Shown: positions 42,444 through 51,089 of the stretch, in pieces
How the letters are laid out: each line of letters starts with the position of its first letter
How positions within the stretch are numbered: position 1 is the first letter of the stretch
From: Paenochrobactrum gallinarii
GTDB taxonomy: Bacteria > Pseudomonadota > Alphaproteobacteria > Rhizobiales > Rhizobiaceae
Direction: 5' to 3'
DNA length: 64,000 nucleotides
Assembly (NCBI RefSeq): GCF_014205685.1
Contig: NZ_JACIIU010000009.1
Location: 1 to 64,000, forward strand
Notes under the pieces: generated by a model
Seen by the model: only the letters and a program-made list of their open reading frames with translations
What the model was told of the DNA's origin: nothing
The model's database searches: none
Program-made: the position numbers and the translations under genes

Positions 42444-43505
42444 ATGGAGACAACCTTGCATTTTGCATCCGATAACTGGGCAGGCGCTCACCCGACCATT
42501 GCAGAAAGTCTCGCACAGCATGCCGGTGGTTTTGCTGCCGCTTACGGCACCAGCGAACTCGACAAAAAGGTCGAACAGCGCTTCAATGAATTATTCGAAC
42601 GCGAAGTTGCCGTTTATTTTGTCGGCACCGGCACCGCTTCCAACTCGCTGGCTCTGGCCAGTGTGAATCGTCCCGGTGGTGTTACACTTTGCCATCGCGA
42701 AGCCCATGTGATTGAAGATGAATGTGGCGCACCGGAATATTTTACCGGTGGTGCGCGTTTGCATCCTGTCGACGGCGCAAATGGCCGTATTGATCCGGCA
42801 AATCTGCGCAAAGAGCTGAAGCGCTTCAATCCGGCCTTTATCCACGCCGGACAACCAATGGCGGTGACCTTCACGCAAGCCACCGAAGTCGGCACACTTT
42901 ATTCGCTCGGCCAGATTGCCGAACTATCCTCCATTTGTAAGACGCACAATCTGCCGCTGCACATGGATGGCGCGCGTTTTGCCAATGCGCTGGTCTCGCT
43001 TGATGTGTCGCCTGCCGAAATGACATGGCGTCAAGGGGTTGATATTGTTTCATTTGGCGGCACCAAAAACGGTTGCTGGTGCGCCGAGGCACTCGTCTTC
43101 ATGAACCCTGACCGCGCCAAGGATTTACCATTTATCCGTAAACGTGCAGCCCAGCTCTTCTCCAAAACCCGCTTCATTGCAGCACAATTTGATGCCTATT
43201 TGCAAGATGATCTATGGTTGGATCTGGCGCGCCATTCCAACAAACTGGCGCAAAAACTGGCCGCTCATATTGATGCTTCAGCGCAGGTGCGTCTGGCTTG
43301 GAAACCACAAGCCAACGAAGTTTTCGCAATCATGAAACAAACCACTTATGACCGTTTGCAAAAAGCGGGCGTTATTTTCTACGATTGGAACCCGCCGCAT
43401 TCCGAAGCGGATAAGATCAGTGAAGGCGAAATCTTCACCCGTTTTGTCACCAGCTTTGCCAATACGGAAGCAGAAGTCGATCAGTTCGGCGCGCTAATTG
43501 CCTGA
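42444..43505 (+). CDS. ltaE: Low-specificity L-threonine aldolase
   Basis: PLP enzyme of the beta-eliminating lyase fold, 353 aa, cleaving L-threonine or allo-threonine to glycine and acetaldehyde. The N-terminus FASDNWAGAHPTI matches the family. The PLP-contact region LHMDGARFANAL carries Asp, and the Schiff-base Lys is in SFGGTKNGCW. An internal TTG start shortly after is less likely. Monocistronic, with a strong terminator. Confidence 0.92.
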   Translation: METTLHFASDNWAGAHPTIAESLAQHAGGFAAAYGTSELDKKVEQRFNELFEREVAVYFVGTGTASNSLALASVNRPGGVTLCHREAHVIEDECGAPEYFTGGARLHPVDGANGRIDPANLRKELKRFNPAFIHAGQPMAVTFTQATEVGTLYSLGQIAELSSICKTHNLPLHMDGARFANALVSLDVSPAEMTWRQGVDIVSFGGTKNGCWCAEALVFMNPDRAKDLPFIRKRAAQLFSKTRFIAAQFDAYLQDDLWLDLARHSNKLAQKLAAHIDASAQVRLAWKPQANEVFAIMKQTTYDRLQKAGVIFYDWNPPHSEADKISEGEIFTRFVTSFANTEAEVDQFGALIA

Positions 43506-43521
43506 AAATAAATAAATGACA

Positions 43522-43559
43522 AAAAACGCCCCGATGACACCAGCCATCGGGGCGTTTTT
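43522..43559. terminator. Bidirectional terminator (ltaE / hsp20)
   Basis: AAAAACGCCCCGATG / CATCGGGGCGTTTTT, 15-bp perfect stem with an 8-nt loop, between convergent genes. Confidence 0.9.
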
Positions 43560-43570
43560 ATATAGGCTTA

Positions 43571-44050
43571 TTAATGCTTGGACGAATTTACATTCGCTTC
43601 AATCTGCGTGCCATTGGGCGAGCCTTGGGTCACCTCAATTTTGCGCGGTTTCATCTGCTCAGGAATTTCCCTGATCAGATCAATATGCAGCAAGCCGTTT
43701 TTCAGGCTGGCACCTGAGATTTCCACGAAATCCGCAAGCTGGAAACGACGCTCGAAAGCCCGCGAGGCGATGCCGCGATAAAGCACTTCACTGGTATGTT
43801 CACCCTGATCTTCGGACTTTTGACCCTTAACAGTCAGCTGATTGCGATGGGCTTCAATTTCGAGTTCGTTTTCAGAAAAACCGGCAACAGCCATAGTTAT
43901 GCGATAATTATTTTCGCCTGTGCGTTCAATATTATAAGGCGGATAGCTCTGCGCGCCTTCTGCTGGCTGTGCCAGCGAATCGAACATGGAAAACAGACGG
44001 TCAAAACCGACAGTGGAACGGTACAGTGGGGAAAAATCTACGTGACGCAT
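43571..44050 (-). CDS. Small heat-shock protein (Hsp20/IbpA-like)
   Basis: ATP-independent holdase chaperone, 159 aa, alpha-crystallin domain at about residues 35-130 (YNIERTGENNYRITMAVAGF to GLLHIDL). ATG 44050 (MRHVDFSPLYRS) follows a strong AAGGAGGG; the frame to 44077 is rejected. The N-terminal FSPLYRSTVGFDRLF is typical of class A rhizobial sHsps. A structured 5-prime leader is possible. Expected to be induced by heat. Confidence 0.93.
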   Translation of the reverse strand: MRHVDFSPLYRSTVGFDRLFSMFDSLAQPAEGAQSYPPYNIERTGENNYRITMAVAGFSENELEIEAHRNQLTVKGQKSEDQGEHTSEVLYRGIASRAFERRFQLADFVEISGASLKNGLLHIDLIREIPEQMKPRKIEVTQGSPNGTQIEANVNSSKH

Positions 44051-44175
44051 GAGTAAAGCCCTCCTTAAGAGCGACAAAGTTTGCGTAATTGGCGGCAGAA
44101 CTCCCGATGTGGCGAATTCCTCTTGCCGGTAGCCCCTTAAGTGGCGGCTACAGCAATGATGTGGGAACCGTTTTT
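44051..44175 (-). promoter_or_regulatory. Possible thermosensor leader of hsp20
   Basis: The minus-strand leader can fold TTGC-TGTAGCC with GGCTA-CCGGCAA (about 44125-44158) and ends in CGCTTAAGGAGGGC close to the start codon. Rhizobial hsp20 genes often carry ROSE RNA thermometers at this place. I could not find a clear anti-Shine-Dalgarno strand, so this is weak. Confidence 0.3.
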
Positions 44176-44389
44176 CAGCTTTTCAAGTCTGATTTGTGCA
44201 AGTTTTTACTACATTAAGCATTGCGGTCAAAAACAGTTCACATCGATGAACACGAGATGAACAAGCACTTCTGACTTCATTCAGGCAGTGGCTTTTATAG
44301 TCAGATCATCAACAAGACGGGCAAACGGCCTCCAAAGCGCCCCCTCAAACCGTAAAGTCTTGAACATTAGAAGCTGAAGGACATTGAAG

Positions 44390-44764
44390 ATGAAAAAAGC
44401 ACTTATCACTTTTGCAGCTCTGGCAACCATTATCACCGGTTTTTCGCTGCCAGCTGCTGCGGCTCCGGCCAGCGATCTGACAGTTCAGGTTCATTCTTCA
44501 TGGAACGATCGTGGGCGTTATGACCAGCGCCACGGCTGGAAAAAGCAGCATAACAGACGCTACCAAATGATGAACCAGCGCGAAGTAAGAAGAATGCTTT
44601 ATCGTCAGGGCTATCGCACCCACGATATCCGCCAGCAGCGCAGCGATTACTATGTCCGTGCCCGCAACCATAAAGGCCGTCAGGTGATGCTGATCGTTAA
44701 TGGTTATAGCGGAAAAATTGTCGGTCAGCGCTATATCGGCCGCCCGCATTTCAACCGCACATAA
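44390..44764 (+). CDS. Small exported basic protein (PepSY-like C-terminus)
   Basis: 124-aa secreted protein. ATG 44390 has GAAGGA 8 nt upstream; a TTG two codons earlier is unlikely. The signal peptide ends near PAAAA. The mature part is very rich in Arg, His, Gln and Tyr (WNDRGRYDQRHGWKKQHNRR), then has a short PepSY-like fold (VRRMLYRQGYRTHDIRQQRSD; VMLIVNGYSGKIVGQRYIG). Similar small proteins are common in rhizobia, function unknown. Followed by two hairpins. Confidence 0.8.
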   Translation: MKKALITFAALATIITGFSLPAAAAPASDLTVQVHSSWNDRGRYDQRHGWKKQHNRRYQMMNQREVRRMLYRQGYRTHDIRQQRSDYYVRARNHKGRQVMLIVNGYSGKIVGQRYIGRPHFNRT

Positions 44765-44770
44765 AGTCTT

Positions 44771-44802
44771 GGTTACCTGATAACGTCCCTTATCAGGCAA
44801 CC
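44771..44802 (+). terminator. Hairpin after the small exported protein gene
   Basis: GGTTACCTGATAA / TTATCAGGCAACC stem with one mismatch, 6 bp after the stop codon; no strong T-run. Confidence 0.5.
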
Positions 44803-44806
44803 AACA

Positions 44807-44849
44807 AACCGGAGCGGATAGTTTTTCTATCCGTTCCGGTTTATTTTTT
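44807..44849 (+). terminator. Terminator (second hairpin)
   Basis: AACCGGAGCGGATAG / CTATCCGTTCCGGTT stem with a T-rich loop, followed by TATTTTTT. Likely the true terminator of the 44390 gene. Confidence 0.8.
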
Positions 44850-44964
44850 AAAAAAACAAGCTAAAATCTGGTTGAGTTTCACTGGTTGAAAACTTGGCAA
44901 TACTTCATTTCTTATTTTTCTAAATACCAAACGAAATCAATTCCTTCACCCGAAAGGCCTTCAT

Positions 44965-45972
44965 GTGACAACGCCCGCCCGAACAGATACACATGAAAGC
45001 CCGGAAGAAATTTTATTCGATACCGCTGACAATCTGAAGCCGAAAGAACTTCAGGCCGGATTTATCGACACAAAAGACCATAAAAAACTGCGCTATGCAT
45101 TGGTGCCGTCGCACCCTGTCCACAAACAGGGAACGGTTATTTTGCTGCACGGGCGCAATGAGTGTATCGAAAAATATTACGAAACCATTGATGATCTTCA
45201 TATGCGCGGCTTTCATGTCGCCACGATGGATTGGCGTGGCCAGGGCCATTCGGAACGCCTGATCAAAGATAAAAATCGTGGTTTCGTACGCCGGTTTAAA
45301 GATTATACCGATGATTTAGAGCAATTTCTCAACGAGATTGTGCTCAAAAACTGCCCTGCCCCTTTTTATGTTTTGGCACATTCCGCAGGTGGCCTCATTG
45401 CATTAAGCTCCATGGCTCATCTTGCACCCCATATTGAGCGCATCGTACTTGCCGCTCCCTTGCTGGGCTTTCCCGCCAAACGTTTTTCCGACACAAATTT
45501 GCGCCGGATAAGCCGCTTTATGCAACTGTCAGGTTTGGGAAAAATCTATGCCAGACGGGGTGTGATACCCGGCCATAAACGTGAATTTATCGGCAATGTT
45601 CTGACCAGCGACGAACAGCGTTATCAACGTAACCAGCAAATCATTTATGATTGCTCCAGCTTAGGTCTTGCCGGCCCGACATTTACGTGGGTTTCTAACG
45701 CCCTGCGCGCTATTCAAATGCTAAATCTACCGAAAAATTTAAGCGCTCCCAAAATCCCCACGCTGTTCATTCTGGCCGGAGCTGACACGGTTGTTTCCAG
45801 CCGCGCAGCAGAAGATTATGCCCGTCAAATTCGCGGCGCGACATCCATCACCATTGATGGTGCGCGCCACGAATTAATGCAGGAGGACGATCATTACCGG
45901 CAGCAATTCTGGGCAGCTTTCGATGCCTTTATTCCAGCCGGCGCTCAACAGACTAAGGATCAGCCCAAATAA
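44965..45972 (+). CDS. Alpha/beta hydrolase (lysophospholipase PldB/S33-like)
   Basis: 335-aa cytoplasmic hydrolase of the serine aminopeptidase S33/monoacylglycerol lipase group. GTG start at 44965 with AAAGG upstream. The oxyanion region VILLHGRNECIEKY is followed by ATMDWRGQGHS. The nucleophile elbow LAHSAGGLIAL has Ala in place of the first Gly of GxSxG. Late Asp (LAGADTVVS) and His (DGARHELMQE) complete the triad. The C-terminus overlaps hisN by 13 bp tail-to-tail. It probably acts on lysophospholipids or acylglycerols. Confidence 0.85.
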   Translation: MTTPARTDTHESPEEILFDTADNLKPKELQAGFIDTKDHKKLRYALVPSHPVHKQGTVILLHGRNECIEKYYETIDDLHMRGFHVATMDWRGQGHSERLIKDKNRGFVRRFKDYTDDLEQFLNEIVLKNCPAPFYVLAHSAGGLIALSSMAHLAPHIERIVLAAPLLGFPAKRFSDTNLRRISRFMQLSGLGKIYARRGVIPGHKREFIGNVLTSDEQRYQRNQQIIYDCSSLGLAGPTFTWVSNALRAIQMLNLPKNLSAPKIPTLFILAGADTVVSSRAAEDYARQIRGATSITIDGARHELMQEDDHYRQQFWAAFDAFIPAGAQQTKDQPK

Positions 45973-46736
45973 GTTGCAATAGCCTGTTTATGCAGTTCCG
46001 GTGTGGCAGCAGCAATGACATCACCACCCTCTTCCGCAGGCCCGCCATCAATTTGCGTAATCACACCACCCGCCTGCTCAATGATCGGAATAAGTGCAAC
46101 AATATCATAAGGTTGCAATCCGGTTTCAATCACCACATCGGCAAAGCCTGAAGCCAGCATCGCAAAAGCATAGCAATCCACGCCATAGCGTGTCAGCCGT
46201 GCTTGCCTCTGAAGCCGCTTGAAAGCCTCATATTTTTTGTCCTTAAACAGCGACGGTGTTGTGGTGAAAAGCGTTGCCTCACTTAATGCAGTCGTGCCAC
46301 GGGTTTTCAATGTGCGCAGCGATGCCGAACCATGGCAAAGATAAGAGCCTTTACCATCGCTAAAATAAAGCTCACCCGTAAAAGGCTGCGACATCATTCC
46401 GGCTTTGGCATCGCCATCAATAGTAAGCCCCACCAGTGTGCCCCAAATAGGCAAGCCGGAAATGAAGGCGCGTGTGCCATCAATCGGATCAATCACCCAG
46501 ACATGGCTTTGATCAGTATTATGCGCACCATATTCTTCACCCAAAATGCCATGATCAGGAAACTCTTCACCAATCACCGCACGAATGGCGCGCTCAGCCG
46601 CACGATCTGCTTCCGTCACGGGGTCAAAACCGACCGTATATTTATTATCAATCTCATTAAACTGACGAAACCGTGGCAAGCTTTCCGCCGCTGCCGCATC
46701 GGCCAATTTTTGAAAAAACGTCTGATTAATAAGCAC
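45960..46736 (-). CDS. hisN: Histidinol-phosphatase (inositol monophosphatase family)
   Basis: Mg2+-dependent phosphatase, 258 aa. A GTG start at 46736 is chosen because GGGAG precedes it and it gives the family-like N-terminus MLINQTFFQKLADAAAAESLPRF; an ATG at 46766 is the alternative. Metal sites are intact: GEEYG, WVIDPIDGTRAFISG (Asp-Pro-Ile-Asp-Gly-Thr) and LQPYDIVALIPIIEQAGG. The HisN subfamily of alphaproteobacteria performs the histidinol-phosphate step of histidine synthesis. Other IMPase substrates cannot be fully excluded. Confidence 0.85.
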   Translation of the reverse strand: MLINQTFFQKLADAAAAESLPRFRQFNEIDNKYTVGFDPVTEADRAAERAIRAVIGEEFPDHGILGEEYGAHNTDQSHVWVIDPIDGTRAFISGLPIWGTLVGLTIDGDAKAGMMSQPFTGELYFSDGKGSYLCHGSASLRTLKTRGTTALSEATLFTTTPSLFKDKKYEAFKRLQRQARLTRYGVDCYAFAMLASGFADVVIETGLQPYDIVALIPIIEQAGGVITQIDGGPAEEGGDVIAAATPELHKQAIATYLG

Positions 46737-46812
46737 GCCCGCTCTCCCTGTATCAATCTTTGACATTTGATTTATAGAAAGCCGCAAGCTTTGACTACTC
46801 ATGAAGTATCAG

Positions 46813-47694
46813 CTATTCCGCAGCCAGTTGCGAATAGCCCAAAACACTATCAGGCAAAGCGGTTAAATCACTTAAAAAACTATATAAATCACGGCGCAGA
46901 AGGTCAAAACTTACAAACTTTTCCAGCGTCTTCTCATTCATGTAAAGGCCGCGATTCATCTCTAATTGCAGCGCATGAATATTTTCAGCCGGTTTGCCAT
47001 AATGTTCAGTGATAAATCCGCCCGCATAAGGCTTATTATAAGCCACATCAAATCCATAATTTTGCAGCAAATCGAGTGTTGCTGCTGCAAGGCCGATATG
47101 ACAAGCGCGCCCAAAGCGATCACCAATAATAAAATCGGCACGTCTTGAACCGGATTGCTCGGCTCCTGCAGGCATAGAATGACAATCAATCAGCACCGCA
47201 TAGCCAAATTTATCACGGGTTTTGTCCAACAATTCGCTCAACTGCGCATGATAAGGCTTATAAAGCTTCTCAATACGGTCGAGCGCTGATTGCAGCGGGA
47301 TTTTGCCCGGATAAATCAACCGTCCCTCGCCGACATTGCGTGGCACAGTGCCCAAACCACCCGCAACACGCGCCGAATGGGTATTGGCATATGCAGGCAC
47401 AGCTTCAAAAAACATCCGCTGATCCAGCTCATAAGCCTCACGATTAACATCCAGATAAGCGCGCGGAAAACGTGCCCGCAATAAAGGCGCCCCCAGTAAA
47501 ACGGCTGACGCATATAATTCATCCACATAGCAATCTTCAGATGAACGGATAGTCAGCGGATCAAGTGCAGAGGCCTCCAAAAAACTGTCAGGATAATGCG
47601 ATCCGCTATGAGGGGAATTAAACACAAACGGAATAAGTTGTTCGGCCGGAGCCAAAACATCAAATGCCGGTGTCATTAAAAAGTCATCATACAC
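46813..47694 (-). CDS. N-formylglutamate amidohydrolase
   Basis: 293-aa zinc-type hydrolase of the FGase family (PF05013), which releases formate and glutamate in the alternative histidine-degradation pathway. The motifs FNSPHSGSHYP, YLDVNREAYELD, LIDCHSMPAG and TEHYGKPAENIHALQLEMNR are all present. ATG 47694 or ATG 47676 may be the start; neither has a good ribosome site. No other hut genes are nearby, so the cellular substrate is uncertain. Confidence 0.88.
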   Translation of the reverse strand: MYDDFLMTPAFDVLAPAEQLIPFVFNSPHSGSHYPDSFLEASALDPLTIRSSEDCYVDELYASAVLLGAPLLRARFPRAYLDVNREAYELDQRMFFEAVPAYANTHSARVAGGLGTVPRNVGEGRLIYPGKIPLQSALDRIEKLYKPYHAQLSELLDKTRDKFGYAVLIDCHSMPAGAEQSGSRRADFIIGDRFGRACHIGLAAATLDLLQNYGFDVAYNKPYAGGFITEHYGKPAENIHALQLEMNRGLYMNEKTLEKFVSFDLLRRDLYSFLSDLTALPDSVLGYSQLAAE

Positions 47695-48009
47695 AGCAGC
47701 TGATCCGTTTGTTATGCGCCTTCCTGTTTCACCGCGCCCCTTAAAAAACTTGGAGTTGGAAAATCAGGTATTTTCAATTTTACGAATATTTAGAGCATCC
47801 AAACAAGCTTTGCACCTTCAATTTTGCATCATAATTTCGACAAATCTCGTAATTAAGAGCCGCATTTTAAAGTTTTGGGCGTTTTATTAGCGAAAATTCA
47901 TTCCATATTTACCTAAAAGGGTTTTGCTAGAGGGCAAAATCTATTGAGTCGCAACGGGTGCTTGCCCCCAAAGCATCAGCCTGAAGCGACAAGACACTCG
48001 GACGGACCA
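47695..48009. other. Gene-free promoter region before cpdR
   Basis: About 315 bp, AT-rich, between divergent genes. No full CtrA site (TTAA-N7-TTAA) is present; the nearest pair of TTAA boxes (around 47850-47875) is spaced too widely. Nothing else recognised. Confidence 0.4.
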
Positions 48010-48372
48010 ATGAAGAGAATCCTTCTTGCTGAAGACGACAATGATATGCGCCGCTTTCTGGTCAAAGCACTGGAAAAGGCTGGCTATCATGTAACCCACT
48101 TTGACAACGGCGCCAGCGCTTACGAGCGTTTGCGGGAAGAGCCATTTTCTCTTCTTCTGACCGATATTGTCATGCCGGAAATGGATGGTATTGAGCTTGC
48201 ACGCCGTGCGACCGAGATCGATCCGGATCTGAAAGTGATGTTCATCACCGGTTTTGCAGCGGTTGCGCTCAATCCCGATTCGGATGCGCCTAAGGATGCC
48301 AAGGTACTTTCGAAGCCTTTCCATCTGCGTGATCTGGTGAATGAAATCGAAAAGATGCTGATTGCGGCTTAA
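48010..48372 (+). CDS. cpdR: CpdR-type single-domain response regulator
   Basis: 120-aa receiver domain with no output domain. Acidic pocket EDD at residues 8-10, phospho-acceptor D52 (LTDIVMPEMDG), T/S at FITGFAAVAL and K at LSKPFHLRDL. The sequence matches CpdR of rhizobia and Brucella. Unphosphorylated CpdR guides ClpXP to the pole and helps degrade CtrA. ATG 48010 is chosen over the frame start at 47944 on family length. Followed by tRNA-Val. Confidence 0.93.
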   Translation: MKRILLAEDDNDMRRFLVKALEKAGYHVTHFDNGASAYERLREEPFSLLLTDIVMPEMDGIELARRATEIDPDLKVMFITGFAAVALNPDSDAPKDAKVLSKPFHLRDLVNEIEKMLIAA

Positions 48373-48491
48373 TTCATGAAAAAACAGCGTGTTTTTTCCA
48401 CGCCTTTGAAAAGACACGCTAAAAAATCGAAAAATATTGATAAAGGGCATTGACGAGCGCATTCTGATATGGTGTATGCGCTTCATCGAAT

Positions 48492-48566
48492 GGGCGTATA
48501 GCTCAGCGGGAGAGCACTACATTGACATTGTAGGGGTCATAGGTTCAATCCCTATTACGCCCACCA
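48492..48566 (+). tRNA. tRNA-Val (anticodon GAC)
   Basis: 75-nt cloverleaf. The acceptor arm GGGCGTA pairs with TACGCCC, followed by encoded ACCA. The D arm is GCTC...GAGC and the anticodon stem CTACA/TGTAG has loop TTGACAT, giving anticodon GAC. The T arm ATAGG-TTCAATC-CCTAT is canonical. Complete and unsplit. Confidence 0.97.
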
Positions 48567-48890
48567 TTCGATCCTCAATAAAAATCCATTACAATTTAAG
48601 CCGGTTCACTTGCTGATAAACTGCAATATGCCTGTTGTATATCATCAATCACGCCTTAGTTTTTCATAAAAAATACTGCTGATTTTACCAGCATTCAAAT
48701 AAGCTTTTGCCAAAACGTGACATAAGCAAAGTAAAGCTTGGCACACCTTATGTAAGCATCTTTCTTTGCTGGTTTTGCTATCTCAACGCAGTTGGTTTAT
48801 GAAAGTTTCAAGAAAACATCATCTTTATCTGCACAGGCAATCCCCTGTTGCAGTTGCTTTTCTCGTGCTTCAAGTGAAAGTAAAACATCC
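48567..48890. other. Gene-free region before paaX
   Basis: About 320 bp between tRNA-Val and paaX. An open frame reaches back to 48792 but lacks a ribosome site and PaaX-like sequence. No repeat, integrase scar or duplicated tRNA 3-prime end was seen here. Confidence 0.4.
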
Positions 48891-49727
48891 ATGACCGTCG
48901 ACAACGTCATTAAAAATCTGCTCAAAGATCAGGAATTACGGGCAGCAGCTTTTATTGTCACAGTCTATGGCGATATTGTTTTACCGCGTGGCGGCGTGTT
49001 TTGGACAGGCTCCTTAATCGAGATTTGCAATCGTGCGGGTTTGAGTGAATCAGTGGTTCGAACTGCTGTTTCGCGATTAGTTACTGCCAATCGCCTCAAA
49101 GGCGAGCGCAACGGACGCCGCAGTTACTACAGCCTTGATGTTTCTTCGCGCGCTGAGTTTGAACAAGCGGCTAAGCTCCTCTATCAACCCGATCAGGAAC
49201 CGAAAGGCTGGCAAATTATTTATGCGCCTGATTTAACCGATGCCGATGCCGCGCGCCTTCGCATGGGACGGATGGGATCAGCCATTTTTATCCGCCCTGA
49301 TCGCGGACAGGCTTTGCCGGAAAACGCACAAATCCTGCGCGCACAAGACCCCGATGACATGGGCTGGCTGGCGCAGTTCTGGGATTTGAGCCAGATCCAT
49401 CAGCGTTATTGCGATTTAATTGCCCGCTTTGAACCGCTTTATCAACGCGCCGATGCGCTATCGCCGGAAAACGCATTAATGGTACGGCTCATTCTGGTGC
49501 ATATGTATCGTGGTGTTTTGCTGCGCGATCCGCGCTTACCGCTCAACGCATTGCCCCAAGACTGGCAAGGGCACACAGCCCGCAATTTATTCCGTAATCT
49601 CTATCTGGCACTTAGCCCGAAAGCTGAAAACTGCATCGCTGCTCTCTGTGAAGGCGTTGACGGTGTTTTACCGGCAAGCACCGATGAAACGCGCTTGCGT
49701 CAGCAAGGGCTGTTAATTGCCGAATAA
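48891..49727 (+). CDS. paaX: Phenylacetic acid degradation repressor PaaX
   Basis: GntR-like transcriptional repressor that responds to phenylacetyl-CoA, 278 aa. ATG 48891 (MTVDNVIKNLL) is chosen over the frame start at 48792. The N-terminal winged helix (about residues 15-75) has FIVTVYGDIVLPRGGVFWTGSLI and GLSESVVRTAVSRLVTANRL, both typical of PaaX. The central domain includes KGWQIIYAP and the C-terminal part is full length. It heads the paa island. A second regulator, the TetR PaaR, is encoded at the other end, so two effectors may share control. Confidence 0.93.
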   Translation: MTVDNVIKNLLKDQELRAAAFIVTVYGDIVLPRGGVFWTGSLIEICNRAGLSESVVRTAVSRLVTANRLKGERNGRRSYYSLDVSSRAEFEQAAKLLYQPDQEPKGWQIIYAPDLTDADAARLRMGRMGSAIFIRPDRGQALPENAQILRAQDPDDMGWLAQFWDLSQIHQRYCDLIARFEPLYQRADALSPENALMVRLILVHMYRGVLLRDPRLPLNALPQDWQGHTARNLFRNLYLALSPKAENCIAALCEGVDGVLPASTDETRLRQQGLLIAE

Positions 49728-49772
49728 AAAAGCTCTGATTTTCAAAACATTACAACAATTCTAAAAATTCTC

Positions 49773-49802
49773 TTGCATTGTAATGTTTCATCCTCTTATA
49801 CT
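49773..49802 (+). promoter_or_regulatory. Sigma70-type promoter of the paaJ operon
   Basis: TTGCAT (49773-49778) and TATACT (49797-49802) with an 18-bp spacer, upstream of paaJ. The palindrome directly downstream would overlap the transcription start. Confidence 0.55.
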
Positions 49803-49804
49803 CT

Positions 49805-49816
49805 GACCAAGCGGTC
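49805..49816. promoter_or_regulatory. Candidate PaaR operator before paaJ
   Basis: GACC-AAGC-GGTC, an inverted repeat just after the -10 box, so a bound repressor would block initiation. The same GACC...GGTC arms recur as a perfect palindrome at 61297-61310 between paaG and paaN. Confidence 0.6.
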
Positions 49817-49864
49817 GATGAATGAGGAGATTCTTCCGCTCTCAGGGTAGGAAGGAATATATCC

Positions 49865-51070
49865 ATGCAAGATGCTTTTATCTGCGATGCAGTGCGTACT
49901 CCAATTGGTCGGTATGGCGGAGCGCTTGCTTCCGTTCGTGCGGATGATCTTGCAGCACTGCCGCTCAAAGCCCTTATCGAGCGCAATCCTTCGGTCAACT
50001 GGTCAGCCGTTGACGATCTGATTTACGGTTGCGCCAATCAGGCTGGTGAAGACAACCGCAATGTCGGCCGTATGGCTGCTCTCCTCGCAGGCCTGCCAAT
50101 CAGCGTTCCGGGCACCACGGTTAACCGTCTTTGCGGCTCCGGTATGGATGCAATTGGTATGGCAGCCCGTGCTATCCGCGCAGGTGATTGCGATTTCGTG
50201 ATCGCCGGTGGCGTTGAGAGCATGACCCGCGCCCCATTTGTTATGCCTAAAGCAGAGAGCGCATTTTCCCGCAGCAATGCGGTTTATGACACCACCATTG
50301 GCTGGCGTTTTGTTAATCCGGCCATGAAAGCAAAATTCGGCGTTGATACAATGCCGGAAACCGCCGATAATGTGGCTGGCGACTTTAATATTTCGCGTGA
50401 AGATCAGGATGCTTTTGCTGCGCGCAGTCAGGCACGTTGGGCGATTGCGCAAGCCGCAGGCCTCTTCAATGACGAGATCGCTCCGGTGACCATTACACCA
50501 CGTCGCGGCGATCCGATTATTGTTGCGGAAGATGAGCACCCGCGCCCTGGCACAACTGTTGAAGCGCTTGCAAAACTGAAAGCCATCAACGGCACTGATC
50601 TGACAGTTACAGCCGGTAATGCTTCCGGCGTTAATGACGGTGCAGCAGCCTTAACAATCCTCTCAAGCGAGGCTGCCAAAGCGCAGGGGCTTACCCCTAA
50701 AGCGCGCATCGTTTCCATGGTTGCGGCCGGCGTTGAACCGCGCATCATGGGTATCGGCCCCTCACCTGCTGCCAAAAAAGTTTTGGCGCGTGCGGGTCTC
50801 ACCATTGATCAGATGGATGTGATCGAGCTCAATGAAGCTTTTGCCAGTCAGGCATTGGCAACATTGCGTGATCTCGGCCTGCCGGATGATGCAGAACATG
50901 TTAATCCGAACGGCGGCGCGATTGCGATCGGTCATCCGCTCGGCATGTCGGGTGCACGTCTGGTGGCAACCGCCATGTATCAGTTACACCGCACCGGCGG
51001 GCGCTATGCATTGTGCACCATGTGCATCGGCGTTGGTCAGGGCATTGCAATCATCATCGAACGCGTGTGA
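49865..51070 (+). CDS. paaJ: 3-oxoadipyl-CoA / 3-oxo-5,6-dehydrosuberyl-CoA thiolase
   Basis: Thiolase, 401 aa, releasing acetyl-CoA and succinyl-CoA at the end of the phenylacetate route and also acting on the dehydrosuberyl-CoA intermediate. The nucleophile is C90 in [12 protein letters not shown]. The active-site His is in [16 protein letters not shown] and the second Cys in [12 protein letters not shown]. Sequence is close to PcaF/PaaJ; context decides for PaaJ. First gene of the plus-strand paa operon; 19 bp before paaA. Confidence 0.93.
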   Translation: MQDAFICDAVRTPIGRYGGALASVRADDLAALPLKALIERNPSVNWSAVDDLIYGCANQAGEDNRNVGRMAALLAGLPISVPGTTVNRLCGSGMDAIGMAARAIRAGDCDFVIAGGVESMTRAPFVMPKAESAFSRSNAVYDTTIGWRFVNPAMKAKFGVDTMPETADNVAGDFNISREDQDAFAARSQARWAIAQAAGLFNDEIAPVTITPRRGDPIIVAEDEHPRPGTTVEALAKLKAINGTDLTVTAGNASGVNDGAAALTILSSEAAKAQGLTPKARIVSMVAAGVEPRIMGIGPSPAAKKVLARAGLTIDQMDVIELNEAFASQALATLRDLGLPDDAEHVNPNGGAIAIGHPLGMSGARLVATAMYQLHRTGGRYALCTMCIGVGQGIAIIIERV

Positions 51071-51089
51071 GCAGGAAGGACATCTTAAT

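Noticed and set aside
44965-46736. Tail overlap of hydrolase and hisN as a frameshift sign
   Set aside because: Both proteins have complete family C-termini; a 13-bp convergent overlap is normal in compact genomes.
47791-47800. TAGAGCATCC as a second copy of the palindromic repeat at 12998
   Set aside because: Only one arm is similar and no matching ATGCTCTAA arm follows.
48492-48890. tRNA-Val as an integration site for the paa island
   Set aside because: I found no duplicated tRNA end or integrase between the tRNA and paaX or at the right edge; the island may still be ancestral.
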